The notes: a model not told the origin generated them from the sequence alone. Positions 24,971 through 34,417 are shown, counted from the first letter of the stretch. The stretch is 64,000 nt of DNA from Caballeronia sp. INDeC2 (GCF_023631325.1 NZ_JALQDG010000042.1:1-64000), one strand, 5' to 3'. Program-made: numbers and translations.

Positions 24971-26155
24971 ATGGCCAAGGTTCTTCAAGGCATTCGCGTC
25001 CTCGATTTCGGGCGCTATATCGCGGGGCCGTTCTGCGCGGCGCTGCTCGCGGATTTCGGCGCCGAAGTGATTCGCGTCGATCGCGTCGGCGGCAGCGAGG
25101 ACCGCTTCGTGATGCCGGTCACGGAAGGCGGCGAAGGCGCGTTCTTTCTGCAATCGAACCGCAACAAGCGTTCGATCACGCTCGATATCGATCATCCGCA
25201 AGGCCGCGAAGTCGTGAAGCGTCTGATTCGCGATGCCGACGTGGTCATCGCCAACATGCCGCCCGCCACGCTCGCCAATCTCGGCCTCGATTACGAGTCG
25301 CTGTGCGCCATCAGGCCGGACATCATTCTCACCGCGTCGTCCGCATTCGGGTCGCATGCGGATGCGGCGAATCGCGTCGGTTTCGACGGCGTCGGCCAGG
25401 CGATGAGCGGCGCGGTCTACATGTCGGGCACGCCGGAAAGCCCGGCCAAGGCGATGGTGCCAGTCGTCGATTTCGCGACCGCGCTGTCGTGCGCGCTCGG
25501 CACTGTCATGGCGCTTTACGAGCGCCGCACGAGCGGCAAGGGACAGGTAGTCGAAGCGTCGCTTTTACAAACCGCGCTGATGTTCGCGAGCGGCGCGCTG
25601 ATCGAGGAAGCGGTGCTCTCGATCGACCGGCAGGCGACCGGCAATCGCAGCCCGATACACGGACCGTCGGACATTTTCCGTACGCGCGATGGATGGATCA
25701 TCGTGCAGGTGATCGGGCAACCGCTCTTCAGGCGCTGGGTGCGCATGATCGGCGATCCCGCGCTGATGGACGATCCGCGCTTCACCGACGACTTGCGACG
25801 CGGCGAAAACGGCGCGGCGCTGAGCGACATGATGTCGGCGTGGTGTGCGTCGCGCACGCGCGAGGAAGCGCTCGCCGCGCTCGAAGCGGCGCGCATTCCC
25901 GCGGGTCCGGTCTATTCGCCGCGCGAGGCGCTCGACGATCCCGCGATCCACGCTTCGCGTGCGTTCGACTGGGTCGAGTATCCGGGGCTCGCGCGCAAGG
26001 CGCCGATCGTCGTGTCGCCGGCGATGCTGTCGCGCACGCCGCCGTCGATCGAATCGCGCCCGCCGACCATCGGCGAGCATACGACGGAGATTCTGCGCGA
26101 AGCCGGTTATGGCGACGCGGAAATTCAGGCGCTGCGCGAACTCGGCGTGGCGTGA
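24971..26155 (+). CDS. Family III CoA-transferase (CaiB/BaiF), cluster B
   Basis: A 394-aa protein that begins GIRVLDFGRYIAGPFCAALL, continues ADFGAEVIRVDRVGGSED, and has the catalytic Asp in VPVVDFATAL (D167). It starts 14 bp after the hydratase-like gene with GAGGAAGACCGGAC upstream. It is more like general formyl-CoA-transferase relatives than like the racemase of cluster A. The likely role is activation of the substrate acid by CoA exchange with an intermediate of the pathway. A long in-frame extension upstream to 24308 overlaps the hydratase gene and is rejected. Confidence 0.9.
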   Translation: MAKVLQGIRVLDFGRYIAGPFCAALLADFGAEVIRVDRVGGSEDRFVMPVTEGGEGAFFLQSNRNKRSITLDIDHPQGREVVKRLIRDADVVIANMPPATLANLGLDYESLCAIRPDIILTASSAFGSHADAANRVGFDGVGQAMSGAVYMSGTPESPAKAMVPVVDFATALSCALGTVMALYERRTSGKGQVVEASLLQTALMFASGALIEEAVLSIDRQATGNRSPIHGPSDIFRTRDGWIIVQVIGQPLFRRWVRMIGDPALMDDPRFTDDLRRGENGAALSDMMSAWCASRTREEALAALEAARIPAGPVYSPREALDDPAIHASRAFDWVEYPGLARKAPIVVSPAMLSRTPPSIESRPPTIGEHTTEILREAGYGDAEIQALRELGVA

Positions 26156-26184
26156 AGTTTTCATGTATCGGAAAGTCGAAGCTC

Positions 26185-27858
26185 ATGTCTCGAACGAATG
26201 TCCTCGAACAATACGGTCCGCGCGAATCGATGGACTACGACGTGGTGATCGTCGGCGGCGGACCTGCCGGTTTGTCCGCTGCGATTCGCCTGAAGCAGCG
26301 CGCGATGGAACATGGCGTCGAACTCGGCGTCTGTGTGCTGGAGAAAGGCTCGGAAATCGGCGCGCATATTTTGTCCGGCGCGGTCATGGATCCGCGCGCA
26401 CTCGATGAACTCATCCCCGACTGGAAGGCGCAAGGCGCGCCGCTCGATGTCGCCGTGACCGAGGATCGCTTTCTGTTCCTGTCCGAATCCGGCGCGCGGT
26501 CCGTGCCGAATTGGGCGTTGCCGGATAACTTCAGGAACCACGGCAACTACGTGATCAGCCTCGCGAACCTGACGCGCTGGCTCGGTCAACAGGCGGAAGC
26601 ATTGGGCGTTGAAATCTTCGCGGGCTTTCCCGCAGCCGAAGTGCTGTATCACGACGACGGCGCGGTCATGGGCGTCGCGACGGGCAACATGGGCGTCGGA
26701 AAGAATGGCGAGCCGACCGAAAACTTCCAGCTCGGCATGGCGCTTCACGCGAAGTACACGCTGTTCTGCGAGGGCGCGCGCGGTCATCTCGGACGACAGT
26801 TATCGGAGCGTTTCAATCTGCGCGATGGCGTCGATCCGCAGGTGTACGGCATCGGCATCAAGGAGTTGTGGGAGATCGATCCGGCGCAACACAGACCCGG
26901 CCTCGCCATACATACCGCGGGCTGGCCGCTCGATCGCCATACGTACGGCGGTTCGTTTCTCTATCACCTCGACGACAATCAGGTTATGGTCGGCTTCGTC
27001 GTCGGGCTCGGGTACTCGAATCCCTATCTCTCGCCATTCGAGGAATTTCAGCGCTACAAGACGCACCCGGCGATCCGCACGTTTCTCGAAGGCGGCAAGC
27101 GCGTATCGTACGGCGCGCGCGCGATCACGGCGGGCGGGCTGATGTCCTTGCCGAAGCTCGTGTTTCCGGGCGGCGCGCTCGTCGGCGACGATGCGGGCTT
27201 TCTCAACGCGTCGCGCATCAAGGGTTCGCATGCGGCGATCAAGACGGGCATGCTGGCCGCCGACGCGGCATTCGATGCCGTGCGCGCGGGGCGTCGATCG
27301 GACGAACTCGCCGCTTATCCCGAATCGTTCAAAGCTTCATGGCTGCATGACGAGTTGCATCGCGCGCGCAACTTCAAGCAATGGATGAGCAAGGGTCTCG
27401 TTCTAGGCACGCTGATGGTGGGCATCGAACAAAAAGTGCTGGGCGGCAAGGCGCCGTGGACGCTGCATCATCGGCATTGGGATCACGAGACGCTCAAGCC
27501 CGCCTCGCAATGCACGCCCATCGCGTATCCGAAACCGGATGGCAAGCTCACGTTCGACCGCTTGTCGTCGGTGTTCATATCGAACACGAATCATGAAGAG
27601 AACCAGCCCGCGCATCTCACGCTGAAGGACGCGCGCATTCCGGTCGATGTCAATCTGCGCATGTATGCAGGGCCGGAAGCGCGTTTCTGTCCGGCTGGCG
27701 TGTATGAATTCGTGAAGAACGATGCGCAGCAAGACATCTTGCAGATCAACGCGCAGAACTGCGTGCATTGCAAGACATGCGACATCAAGGATCCGACGCA
27801 GAACATCGTTTGGGTGACGCCCGAAGGCGGCGGCGGGCCGAATTATCCGAACATGTGA
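26185..27858 (+). CDS. Electron transfer flavoprotein-ubiquinone oxidoreductase
   Basis: A 557-aa ETF-QO. It has the FAD motif DVVIVGGGPAGLSAA, the ubiquinone-binding and membrane-associated middle domain, and a C-terminal 4Fe-4S segment with Cys in RFCPAGVYEF and NCVHCKTCDIKDP. It passes electrons from acyl-CoA dehydrogenases, via ETF, to the quinone pool at the inner membrane. Having its own copy in the operon lets cluster B (and cluster A) dehydrogenases connect to respiration when induced; no etfA or etfB is in the window. The ribosome binding site is weak. The start at 26185 is the only ATG near the family's usual N-terminus. Confidence 0.93.
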   Translation: MSRTNVLEQYGPRESMDYDVVIVGGGPAGLSAAIRLKQRAMEHGVELGVCVLEKGSEIGAHILSGAVMDPRALDELIPDWKAQGAPLDVAVTEDRFLFLSESGARSVPNWALPDNFRNHGNYVISLANLTRWLGQQAEALGVEIFAGFPAAEVLYHDDGAVMGVATGNMGVGKNGEPTENFQLGMALHAKYTLFCEGARGHLGRQLSERFNLRDGVDPQVYGIGIKELWEIDPAQHRPGLAIHTAGWPLDRHTYGGSFLYHLDDNQVMVGFVVGLGYSNPYLSPFEEFQRYKTHPAIRTFLEGGKRVSYGARAITAGGLMSLPKLVFPGGALVGDDAGFLNASRIKGSHAAIKTGMLAADAAFDAVRAGRRSDELAAYPESFKASWLHDELHRARNFKQWMSKGLVLGTLMVGIEQKVLGGKAPWTLHHRHWDHETLKPASQCTPIAYPKPDGKLTFDRLSSVFISNTNHEENQPAHLTLKDARIPVDVNLRMYAGPEARFCPAGVYEFVKNDAQQDILQINAQNCVHCKTCDIKDPTQNIVWVTPEGGGGPNYPNM

Positions 27859-27864
27859 TCGAAG

Positions 27865-27890
27865 CGCGTGCCCGTTCGATCGGGCACGCG
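27865..27890. terminator. Bidirectional hairpin between convergent genes
   Basis: CGCGTGCCCG (27865-27874), a 6-nt loop, then CGGGCACGCG (27881-27890): a perfect 10-bp GC-rich stem between the ends of the ETF-QO and MaoC genes. No long T-run follows on either strand. Confidence 0.65.
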
Positions 27891-27896
27891 TTGCGC

Positions 27897-28775
27897 TCAG
27901 GCCTCGGTGATTTCAGCTTCGCCGTTGTTGAGCACGACGACATCTCGTTCCACCGATCGCGCGCGAAACCGAAGCGTCGCCGCGGACTGGCGCCATATCT
28001 CGACACGTATCGTTTCGCCCGGAAACGCCGGGGCTGAAAAGCGCGCATAGAGCATCCTGAGTCGCGCCGCATCGTAGCCGCACATCACGCGCAGAATCGC
28101 GTGACCGGCGATGCCGTACGTCGCCAGTCCGTGCAGCACGGGGCGCTCGAATCCGGCCGCGCGCGCCGTCGCGGGATCGACATGCAGCGGATTCGCGTCC
28201 CCGTTCAGGCGATACAGCAACGCGCCTTCCGCACGCACGGGCAGATCGCAGACGATATCCGCCTGCGACTCCGGAACGGACGGTGGCACGGGCAGCGGCG
28301 CATCGTGCGGCTGACCGCGCGCGGTAAAGCCGCCGTCGCCGCGACAGAAGTTCAACTGCTCGACGCGCGCCAGCACTTCCCCATTCGACGCATCGATCAC
28401 GTCGCGCGACATCAGCACTTGCGCACCCTTGCCTTCGCCCTTGTCGACGATCGATTGCACACGCGTGCGCCCGATGATCGTTGCCGCGGCGGGCAGAGGC
28501 CGCATGAGCGTCACGCGCTGCTCGCCATGCACGACCTTCAGATAATCGATGCCGCTCTCGGGATTGCGCATCCACTGCCCGGGAAAGCCGAGCACGGCGG
28601 CCATCGTCGGCGCGACAGCGAGCTCGGGACCGTACGTGAACCTGAGCGCGCGCGTATCGAGCGGATCGACACCGAATCCGACGCTCAGCGCATACAACGT
28701 GCTATCGCGCTCGGTGTAGGTCTGGTGAACGTCGTCGAAAGGCCAGTTCTTCAGTTTTTGATAATCGATTGCCAA
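27897..28775 (-). CDS. MaoC / hydratase 2-type enoyl-CoA hydratase (MFE-2-like)
   Basis: A 292-aa double hot-dog protein of the MFE-2 hydratase 2 type. It begins YQKLKNWPFDDVHQTYTERD, as in peroxisomal MFE-2. The active site is intact: D193, N195 and H198 in NGDANPLHVD, followed by RPVLHGLATYG. It should hydrate trans-2-enoyl-CoA to the (3R)-hydroxyacyl-CoA. I place the start at a TTG (28775) with GGAGG 5 nt upstream; the upstream ATG at 28817 lies inside the preceding SDR gene. Together with that SDR it reconstitutes the two catalytic parts of MFE-2. Confidence 0.88.
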   Translation of the reverse strand: MAIDYQKLKNWPFDDVHQTYTERDSTLYALSVGFGVDPLDTRALRFTYGPELAVAPTMAAVLGFPGQWMRNPESGIDYLKVVHGEQRVTLMRPLPAAATIIGRTRVQSIVDKGEGKGAQVLMSRDVIDASNGEVLARVEQLNFCRGDGGFTARGQPHDAPLPVPPSVPESQADIVCDLPVRAEGALLYRLNGDANPLHVDPATARAAGFERPVLHGLATYGIAGHAILRVMCGYDAARLRMLYARFSAPAFPGETIRVEIWRQSAATLRFRARSVERDVVVLNNGEAEITEA

Positions 28776-28791
28776 GTCGGCCTCCGTCGCG

Positions 28792-29709
28792 TCACACCGG
28801 GTCCCAACTGAAGACATCGCCGGAGCGATCCATCGGCACGAACGACGCCTTCAACGCAGGCATGCCATGCTCCGCGATGGATTCGGGCGTCCAGCCTTCG
28901 CTCTGATGCACGGAGCGCACCGGGCGCGGCTGGCTCATCAGAAAGATTTCGTTGTTACGCACGGTGAAGATCTGGCCGTTGACATCGCGCGCGCCGTCGC
29001 TGGCGAGATAGACCGCGAGCGGCGCGATCTTCGCGGGCGTCATCTGTTTGATCTTTTCGACGCGTGCCGCCTGCTCGGGCGTGTCCGTCGGAATCGAGCT
29101 GACCATGCGGCTCCACGCGAATGGCGCGATGCAGTTCGAGCGCACCTTGAACTTGCCGAGATCGAGCGCGATGGATTTGGAAAGCCCCGCAATGCCCATC
29201 TTCGCCGCGTTGTAGTTGGCCTGCGCGAGATTGCCGATCAATCCCGATGTCGACGTCATGTGCACGAACGCGCCGCTCTCCTGATCCTTAAAGCGATTCG
29301 CGGCGGCGCGGCTCAGATTGAAGCTGCCGTACAGATGCACTTTCAGCACGGCGTCCCATTCTTCGTCCGACATCTTGTGAAAGAAGCGGTCGCGCAGAAT
29401 CCCCGCGTTGTTCACGACGCAATCGATACGCCCGAACGCATCGAGCGCCTGTTCGACGATGCGTTCCCCCGCGCCGTTCTCCGCGACGCTGTCGGTGTTC
29501 GATACGGCTTCGCCGCCCGCCGCGCGAATCTCCTCGACGACGCGCTCGCCCGGCGTGCTGTCGCGGCCCGTGCCTTCGAGCGATGCGCCGATGTCGTTGA
29601 CCACCACGCGCGCGCCGTAACGCGCCATCAGCAACGCGATATCGCGCCCGATGCCGCCGCCCGCGCCCGATACGATCACGACCTTGCCTTCCATCATCCT
29701 GCTCGTCAT
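28792..29709 (-). CDS. (3R)-hydroxyacyl-CoA dehydrogenase-type SDR (MFE-2-like)
   Basis: A 305-aa SDR with cofactor motif SGAGGGIG, NNAG and the complete catalytic set (MTSTSGLIG Ser and NYNAAK Tyr/Lys). The long Asp/Glu-rich insertion GASLEGTGRDSTPGERVVEE and the C-terminal tail are typical of the dehydrogenase part of peroxisomal MFE-2. It should oxidise (3R)-hydroxyacyl-CoA to 3-oxoacyl-CoA for the thiolase at 33080. GGAGACAAAC precedes the ATG. Sixteen bp separate it from the MaoC gene. The promoter holds a cluster B regulon site (29792-29805). Confidence 0.9.
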   Translation of the reverse strand: MTSRMMEGKVVIVSGAGGGIGRDIALLMARYGARVVVNDIGASLEGTGRDSTPGERVVEEIRAAGGEAVSNTDSVAENGAGERIVEQALDAFGRIDCVVNNAGILRDRFFHKMSDEEWDAVLKVHLYGSFNLSRAAANRFKDQESGAFVHMTSTSGLIGNLAQANYNAAKMGIAGLSKSIALDLGKFKVRSNCIAPFAWSRMVSSIPTDTPEQAARVEKIKQMTPAKIAPLAVYLASDGARDVNGQIFTVRNNEIFLMSQPRPVRSVHQSEGWTPESIAEHGMPALKASFVPMDRSGDVFSWDPV

Positions 29710-29768
29710 GTTTGTCTCCGTCGATACCCGATTGCCTGACTTCGACGATGAAGCTCGCGGCCGATGCG

Positions 29769-29805
29769 TGTCAACGCGATGCGCGAGGACATTCCGTACA
29801 TCGAA
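29769..29805 (-). promoter_or_regulatory. Cluster B regulon site and promoter of the SDR-MaoC operon
   Basis: On the minus strand TTCGATGTACGGAA (29805-29792) lies 17 bp before the -35 box TTGACA (29774-29769). It is divergent from the matching site at 29850. Confidence 0.7.
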
Positions 29806-29849
29806 AATGCAGATAGCACGAAACTCGGCGCGCGCACGGAAGAGGCTTG

Positions 29850-29886
29850 ATCGAAGTACGGAACACGCTTCGACATTGCGTTGACG
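29850..29886 (+). promoter_or_regulatory. Cluster B regulon site and promoter of the acyl-CoA dehydrogenase operon
   Basis: ATCGAAGTACGGAA (29850-29863), 17 bp, then TTGACG (29881-29886). With the site at 29792 it forms a symmetric divergent control region. Confidence 0.7.
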
Positions 29887-29946
29887 CTGTGCATCGGCAA
29901 TCGCAGCATGAGCACATGACAGAAGCATCCGGAGAGACTGAAGACC

Positions 29947-31101
29947 ATGATTCGCGACATCGAAACGATGAACGTGCTGCGCGACAACATCGCGCGCTTC
30001 GTGCGTGAACGCCTGATCCCCAACGAAGCGCGCGTGGCCGAGAGCGACGAGATTGCGCAGGACATCGTCGACGACATGAAGGAGATGGGCCTCTTCGGGC
30101 TGACCATCCCGGAAGCGTATGGCGGCCTGCAACTGACGATGGAAGAGGAAGTGATCGCGATGTTCGAGCTGGGGCGCGCATCGCCCGCGTTTCGTTCGCT
30201 GATCGGCACGACGGTGGGCATCGGCTCGCAAGGCATCCTGCTCGACGGCACCGAGGAACAGAAGGCGCTGTATCTGCCGCGTCTCGCGACGGGCGAGATC
30301 ATCGCGTCGTTCGCATTGACCGAGCCGGAAGCCGGGTCCGATGCGGCGTCGCTGCGCACAACGGCGATACGCGAGGGCGATCATTACGTCGTCAACGGCA
30401 CGAAGCGCTACATCACGAATGCGCCGCAAGCTGGCATCTTCACGCTGATGGCGCGCACCGATCCCGAGGACAAGCGTTCAAGCGGCATCTCGGCGTTCAT
30501 CGTCGAGGCGGGCACGCCGGGAATCGGCTTCGGCAAGCGCGACAAGAAGATGGGGCAGCGCGGCGCGCATACCTGCGATGTCATCTTCGAGAACTGCCGC
30601 GTGCCCGCCGCGAATCTGATCGGCGGCGTGGAAGGAAAGGGCTTCAAAACCGCGATGAAAGTGCTCGATAAAGGACGCATCCATATCGCGGCGATATGCG
30701 TGGCGGTTGCCGAGCGCATGCTCGACGACACACTGCAATACGCGATCGAGCGCAAGCAGTTCGGCCAGGCCATCGGCGAATTTCAGCTCGTGCAGGCGAT
30801 GCTCGCGGACAGCCGCGCCGAGCTCTACGCGGCGCGCTGCATGGTGCTCGATGCCGCGCGCCGCCGCGACGACGGTTTGAACGTGAGCACGGAGGCATCG
30901 TGCGCGAAGCTGTTCGCATCGGAAATGTGCGGACGCGTCGCGGATCGCGCGGTGCAGATTCATGGTGGCGCGGGCTACATGAGCGAATACGGCATCGAAC
31001 GTTTTTATCGCGACGTGCGTCTGTTCCGCATTTTCGAGGGCACGACGCAGGTGCAGCAACTCGTCATCGCGCGCAACATGTTGCGTGAAGCGCGCGGCTA
31101 A
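29947..31101 (+). CDS. Acyl-CoA dehydrogenase
   Basis: A 384-aa FAD enzyme. SFALTEPEAGSDAASLRT is the flavin/substrate signature. The catalytic base is the canonical Glu in RIFEGTTQVQQ (E364), unlike the cluster A dehydrogenase, so it resembles short/medium-chain enzymes. HGGAGYMSEYGIERFYRDVR is well conserved. It makes the enoyl-CoA that the hydratases of cluster B use, passing electrons via ETF to the ETF-QO at 26185. GGAGAGACTGAAGACC precedes the ATG. It leads an operon with two small genes. Confidence 0.93.
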   Translation: MIRDIETMNVLRDNIARFVRERLIPNEARVAESDEIAQDIVDDMKEMGLFGLTIPEAYGGLQLTMEEEVIAMFELGRASPAFRSLIGTTVGIGSQGILLDGTEEQKALYLPRLATGEIIASFALTEPEAGSDAASLRTTAIREGDHYVVNGTKRYITNAPQAGIFTLMARTDPEDKRSSGISAFIVEAGTPGIGFGKRDKKMGQRGAHTCDVIFENCRVPAANLIGGVEGKGFKTAMKVLDKGRIHIAAICVAVAERMLDDTLQYAIERKQFGQAIGEFQLVQAMLADSRAELYAARCMVLDAARRRDDGLNVSTEASCAKLFASEMCGRVADRAVQIHGGAGYMSEYGIERFYRDVRLFRIFEGTTQVQQLVIARNMLREARG

Positions 31102-31116
31102 GCTAAGGAGCACGAC

Positions 31117-31347
31117 ATGATGTCGGCGCGAAAGTCCCTGCGCGATGCAGTGGAGAGCTGGATCACGCCCAACCGGGCGGTGCCGTTTCGTGTACGCTCG
31201 ATTCATCGCGGCGAGCGGCTGCGATGCGTGCAGGTCGAGGCTCGCGACGCGAGCGGCGATGTCGCGATCTGCTTCTTCAAACATGACGACGGCGCGTGGC
31301 ATCTTTTCCCGCCCGCGCCGCGCCGCCTGACGATGAGAATCGCGTGA
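31117..31347 (+). CDS. Small hypothetical protein in the acyl-CoA dehydrogenase operon
   Basis: A 76-aa protein starting ATGATG after AAGGAGCACGAC, 15 bp downstream of the dehydrogenase gene. It has mixed charge without a membrane segment (SWITPNRAVPFRVRSIHRGE, then VQVEARDASGDVAICFFKHD). The beta-rich pattern hints at a small single-domain fold. Its TGA overlaps the next ATG by one base (TGATG), so the two are coupled. I do not recognise a family. Confidence 0.7.
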   Translation: MMSARKSLRDAVESWITPNRAVPFRVRSIHRGERLRCVQVEARDASGDVAICFFKHDDGAWHLFPPAPRRLTMRIA

Positions 31348-31754
31348 TGAGCGAGTGGGCCGAAAGAGACGTTCTGCGTGAAGTCGAAGCCGCCTGGAAT
31401 GCGGCCGCGCGCGACTGGAACGTGCAGGCATTCGGCGCACTCTATGCGCCGGACGCGTTGTTCTTCGGCGGACGAAAAGGGCAGTCCGTCGGTGAAGCGG
31501 GAATCCTCGCGTATTTCGCGTCCTATCGTGGCGTGATCGAATCGGCCACGCTCGCATTGATCGAGCAGCAGTTCATTCGCCTGGCTCCATACTGCTTTCT
31601 CGCACAGGGGTACGGCGACTTCACGTTCTCGCTCGCCGCCAACAGGACCTCGAAGTCGCGCTTGCGCACGACGCTCGTCATCGCATCGATCGACGGTGCG
31701 TGGCGCATCCGTCAACATCATTTCTCCACCGAGCCGGAATCGCCGCCTATCTGA
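31347..31754 (+). CDS. NTF2-like / SnoaL-type protein
   Basis: A 135-aa protein with the alpha+beta cone pattern of NTF2-like folds: EVEAAWNAAARDWNVQAFGA, then LYAPDALFFGGRKGQSVGEA and the C-terminal RTTLVIASIDGAWRIRQHHF. Such proteins can be small hydratases, isomerases or binding proteins in catabolic pathways. It starts within the stop codon of the preceding gene. The specific reaction is unknown. A strong hairpin terminator follows. Confidence 0.8.
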   Translation: MSEWAERDVLREVEAAWNAAARDWNVQAFGALYAPDALFFGGRKGQSVGEAGILAYFASYRGVIESATLALIEQQFIRLAPYCFLAQGYGDFTFSLAANRTSKSRLRTTLVIASIDGAWRIRQHHFSTEPESPPI

Positions 31755-31755
31755 A

Positions 31756-31788
31756 CATGCCGGCGCGCATCGCATGCGCGCCGGCATG
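31756..31788. terminator. Bidirectional terminator hairpin
   Basis: CATGCCGGCGCGCAT (31756-31770) and ATGCGCGCCGGCATG (31774-31788) form a perfect 15-bp stem with a 3-nt loop. It lies between the convergent NTF2-like gene and the porin gene. Confidence 0.75.
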
Positions 31789-31798
31789 AACGAGCCGA

Positions 31799-32946
31799 TC
31801 AGAACTTGTGACGCATCGCGAGCCGCACGAGCACCTGGTTGCGCGTGGTCGATGCATCGGGCGCGGACGTGCCGCCCGTGCCGTACGTATCCGGCGCGAT
31901 AGATGCGACCGGCGCGTCGCCCACCGCATGCTGCCATGCGCCGAGCAGATACACATCGGTGCGCTTGGAGAGGAAGTAATCGGCGATCAGCTCGGCCTGA
32001 TGATATCGGGGCTTCAGATCCGCGTTGTGTGCGCGGCCGTCCGTGTAGGTGTAGTTGCTGGAGAGAAAGAACGCGGGCGTGATCTGCCAGCTTGCCGTCG
32101 CCGCGTAGTTGTCGAGACGAAGCGAGTCGCTCGTGGAGTAGAACTTCGAGTGGCTATAGACGAAGCCGAGCGTGACGGGCGATAACTGATACGTCACGCC
32201 CGCCGCGGCCACGTCCTGCCGGATCACCGCGCCCGTGAGCCCCGCGGCATGCAGCGGCGATGTCGTCGTCACGTTGATGTAATCGCCGGCGACCGCGCCC
32301 GTCGTATTCGCGTTCGGCGCATTCAGATGCATGTACGCCGCGCCGACGGAGAGTCTGCCTTGCGTATAGCTCGTGCCGAGACTCCACAGCCGGTTCGTCG
32401 CGAAACCGGAGCCGTTGTCCGTCGTCGCGGTATTGCTGAACGCGTACATGCCGCCGAACTTCAGACCGCCGAAGTTCGGGCTCGTGTACTTGACCGAATT
32501 GTTCACGCGAAACGAGTTGTCCAGATTGTCGTTGTCGAAAGGATGCGCGAGACCCGTGTACGGAATACCGCTCAACGGCTGAATATATTCGACGACGGAA
32601 TCATATTGACGGCCCATCGTGAGCGAGCCGAAGCGGTCGTTGGCGATGCCCATCCACGCCTGTCGTCCGAAGAGACGTCCGCCTTGCGCGAGCGCTCCGC
32701 CGGTGGTGAAACCGTTCTCGAGCTGGAAGATCGCGCGGTTCCGCCGCCGAGGTCTTCCACGCCCTTGAAGCCGAAGCGGTTGCCTTGCAGGACGCCCATC
32801 GTCATCGTCCAATTGGATTTGCCGTTGTCGTTGTTGATGTAGTTCACGCCTGCATCGACGAGACCGTACAAGGTTACGCTGCTTTGCGCATGCGCCGCGC
32901 CCGCGACGCTGCTGATTACCGCGACCGACAAAAGATGCCTTTTCAC
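31799..32946 (-). pseudogene. Gram-negative trimeric porin, interrupted by a frameshift
   Basis: The N-terminal part (MKRHLLSVAVISSVAGAAHA signal peptide, then SSVTLYGLVDAGVNYINNDN) and the C-terminal part (from about 32740: AIFQLENGFTTGGALAQGGR, ending LVRLAMRHKF with the terminal Phe of porins) are in different frames. Near 32736-32745, GGTARSSS replaces the expected GGTxAIFQLENG. Restoring one lost base gives a complete porin of about 380 aa. It would be an outer-membrane channel for small anionic or hydrophobic acids in cluster B. It could be a true pseudogene or a sequencing error. Confidence 0.85.
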
Positions 32947-33079
32947 CGACGTGTCTCCTTGATTTTGTAGGACTTCGACTGCTGGTTATGAAAGCTAGTT
33001 CGGATGACGAATTAAATGGAATGCGTTGACACCGTCAGCCCATCGAGCGTGCTAACGGTGTAGATTCAGATGCAGATGT

Positions 33080-34276
33080 TCAAGCTGCTTCGAAGATGGC
33101 GGCGAGCCCTTGACCGCCGCCGATGCACATCGTTTCGAGGCCATAGCGCGCGCCGCGCCGCCGCAGTTCGTGCAGCAGCGTGGTCATCATGCGCACGCCG
33201 GTCGCGCCGATCGGATGTCCGAGCGAGATGCCCGAGCCGTTCACGTTCAGCCGTTCGCGATCGTCCCATTGCCAGCCTTTCAGCACGGCGAGCGCTTGCG
33301 CGGCAAATGCCTCGTTCAGTTCCACCAGATCGATGCGATCGAACGAAAAGCCGGTGCGCGCGAACAGTCTTTCGACGGCCGGAACCGGGCCGATGCCCAT
33401 TGTCGCCGGCTCGCATCCCGCCGCGGCCCAGCCGACGAGATAACCGTGCGGCGCGAGTTCGAGCGCATCGAGTTTGTCTTCCGCGACGATCAGGCACGCG
33501 GCCGCCGCGTCGTTCTGCTGGCTCGCGTTGCCCGCGGTCGTCACGCCGTCCTTCATGATCGGCTTGAGGCGGGCGAGTGAGTCGGCGGTCGTGTCGGCGC
33601 GAATGCCTTCGTCGCGCGTGAACAGGAGCGGATCGCCCTTGCGCTGCGGCACGGCGATAGGCACGACTTCATCGTCGAACTTGCCTGCTTCCCATGCCGC
33701 GGCCGCGCGTCGGTGGCTCGATGCCGCGAATGCGTCGGCTTCTGCGCGCGTGATGCCGTATTCGCGCGCGAGATTCTCGGCGGTTTGCACCATGCCCGAT
33801 ATATAGCCGAAGCGATCTTCCGGCTGCGAGCGCTCGCGGCCGCGCTCCAGCCGATCGTGAAAGCGCACCGAGCCCGAGCGCTTGCCCCAGCGCATATCGG
33901 TCGTGTAGTACTCGATGTTGCTCATGCTTTCAACGCCGCCCGCCAGCACGACATCCGCGGCGCCGCTTTGCACCATCATCGCGGCGGTGACGATGGCCTG
34001 CAGTCCGCCCCCGCAGCGCCGGTCCAGTTGCATGCCCGGCACGCTCACCGGCAGGCCCGCGTTGAGCGCGGCCCATCTTCCGATGCAAGGCGTCTCGCCG
34101 TTCGCATACGACTGTGCGAACACGACATCGTCGATGCGCGCGGGATCGATGCGCGTGCGTTCGAGCACAGCCTGAATCACGGGCCTGGTGAGGTCTTCGA
34201 CCGGTACGCCGCGAAGGCTGCCGCCGAACGCGCCGACGGGCGTTCGCACGGGTGCAACAATGGCTGCTCGTCTCAT
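33080..34276 (-). CDS. Acetyl-CoA C-acyltransferase (thiolase)
   Basis: A 398-aa thiolase with all catalytic parts: C88 in LDRRCGGGLQ, H354 in SLGHPIGATG and C384 in MCIGGGQG. It should cleave 3-oxoacyl-CoA with CoA, the last step of the cluster B cycle. The ATG at 34276 follows AAGGACGATTC; an in-frame extension to 34813 would overlap the divergent synthetase gene. It is transcribed alone from a promoter with a cluster B regulon site. The contrast with the Cys-less thiolase-fold protein of cluster A is striking. Confidence 0.93.
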   Translation of the reverse strand: MRRAAIVAPVRTPVGAFGGSLRGVPVEDLTRPVIQAVLERTRIDPARIDDVVFAQSYANGETPCIGRWAALNAGLPVSVPGMQLDRRCGGGLQAIVTAAMMVQSGAADVVLAGGVESMSNIEYYTTDMRWGKRSGSVRFHDRLERGRERSQPEDRFGYISGMVQTAENLAREYGITRAEADAFAASSHRRAAAAWEAGKFDDEVVPIAVPQRKGDPLLFTRDEGIRADTTADSLARLKPIMKDGVTTAGNASQQNDAAAACLIVAEDKLDALELAPHGYLVGWAAAGCEPATMGIGPVPAVERLFARTGFSFDRIDLVELNEAFAAQALAVLKGWQWDDRERLNVNGSGISLGHPIGATGVRMMTTLLHELRRRGARYGLETMCIGGGQGLAAIFEAA

Positions 34277-34339
34277 GAATCGTCCTTCGATGTGAATGTG
34301 CGAGGTGTACGCTGCACGATGCGAGCCGCACGACGCCTC

Positions 34340-34376
34340 CGTCAACGCAGGACGAAAGACATTTCCGTACTTCGAT
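34340..34376 (-). promoter_or_regulatory. Cluster B regulon site and promoter of the thiolase gene
   Basis: On the minus strand ATCGAAGTACGGAA (34376-34363), then 17 bp, then TTGACG (34345-34340). Confidence 0.7.
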
Positions 34377-34417
34377 AGCACGTCGAATGCAATCGCCATG
34401 CGCGTTCGCGATGCGGT

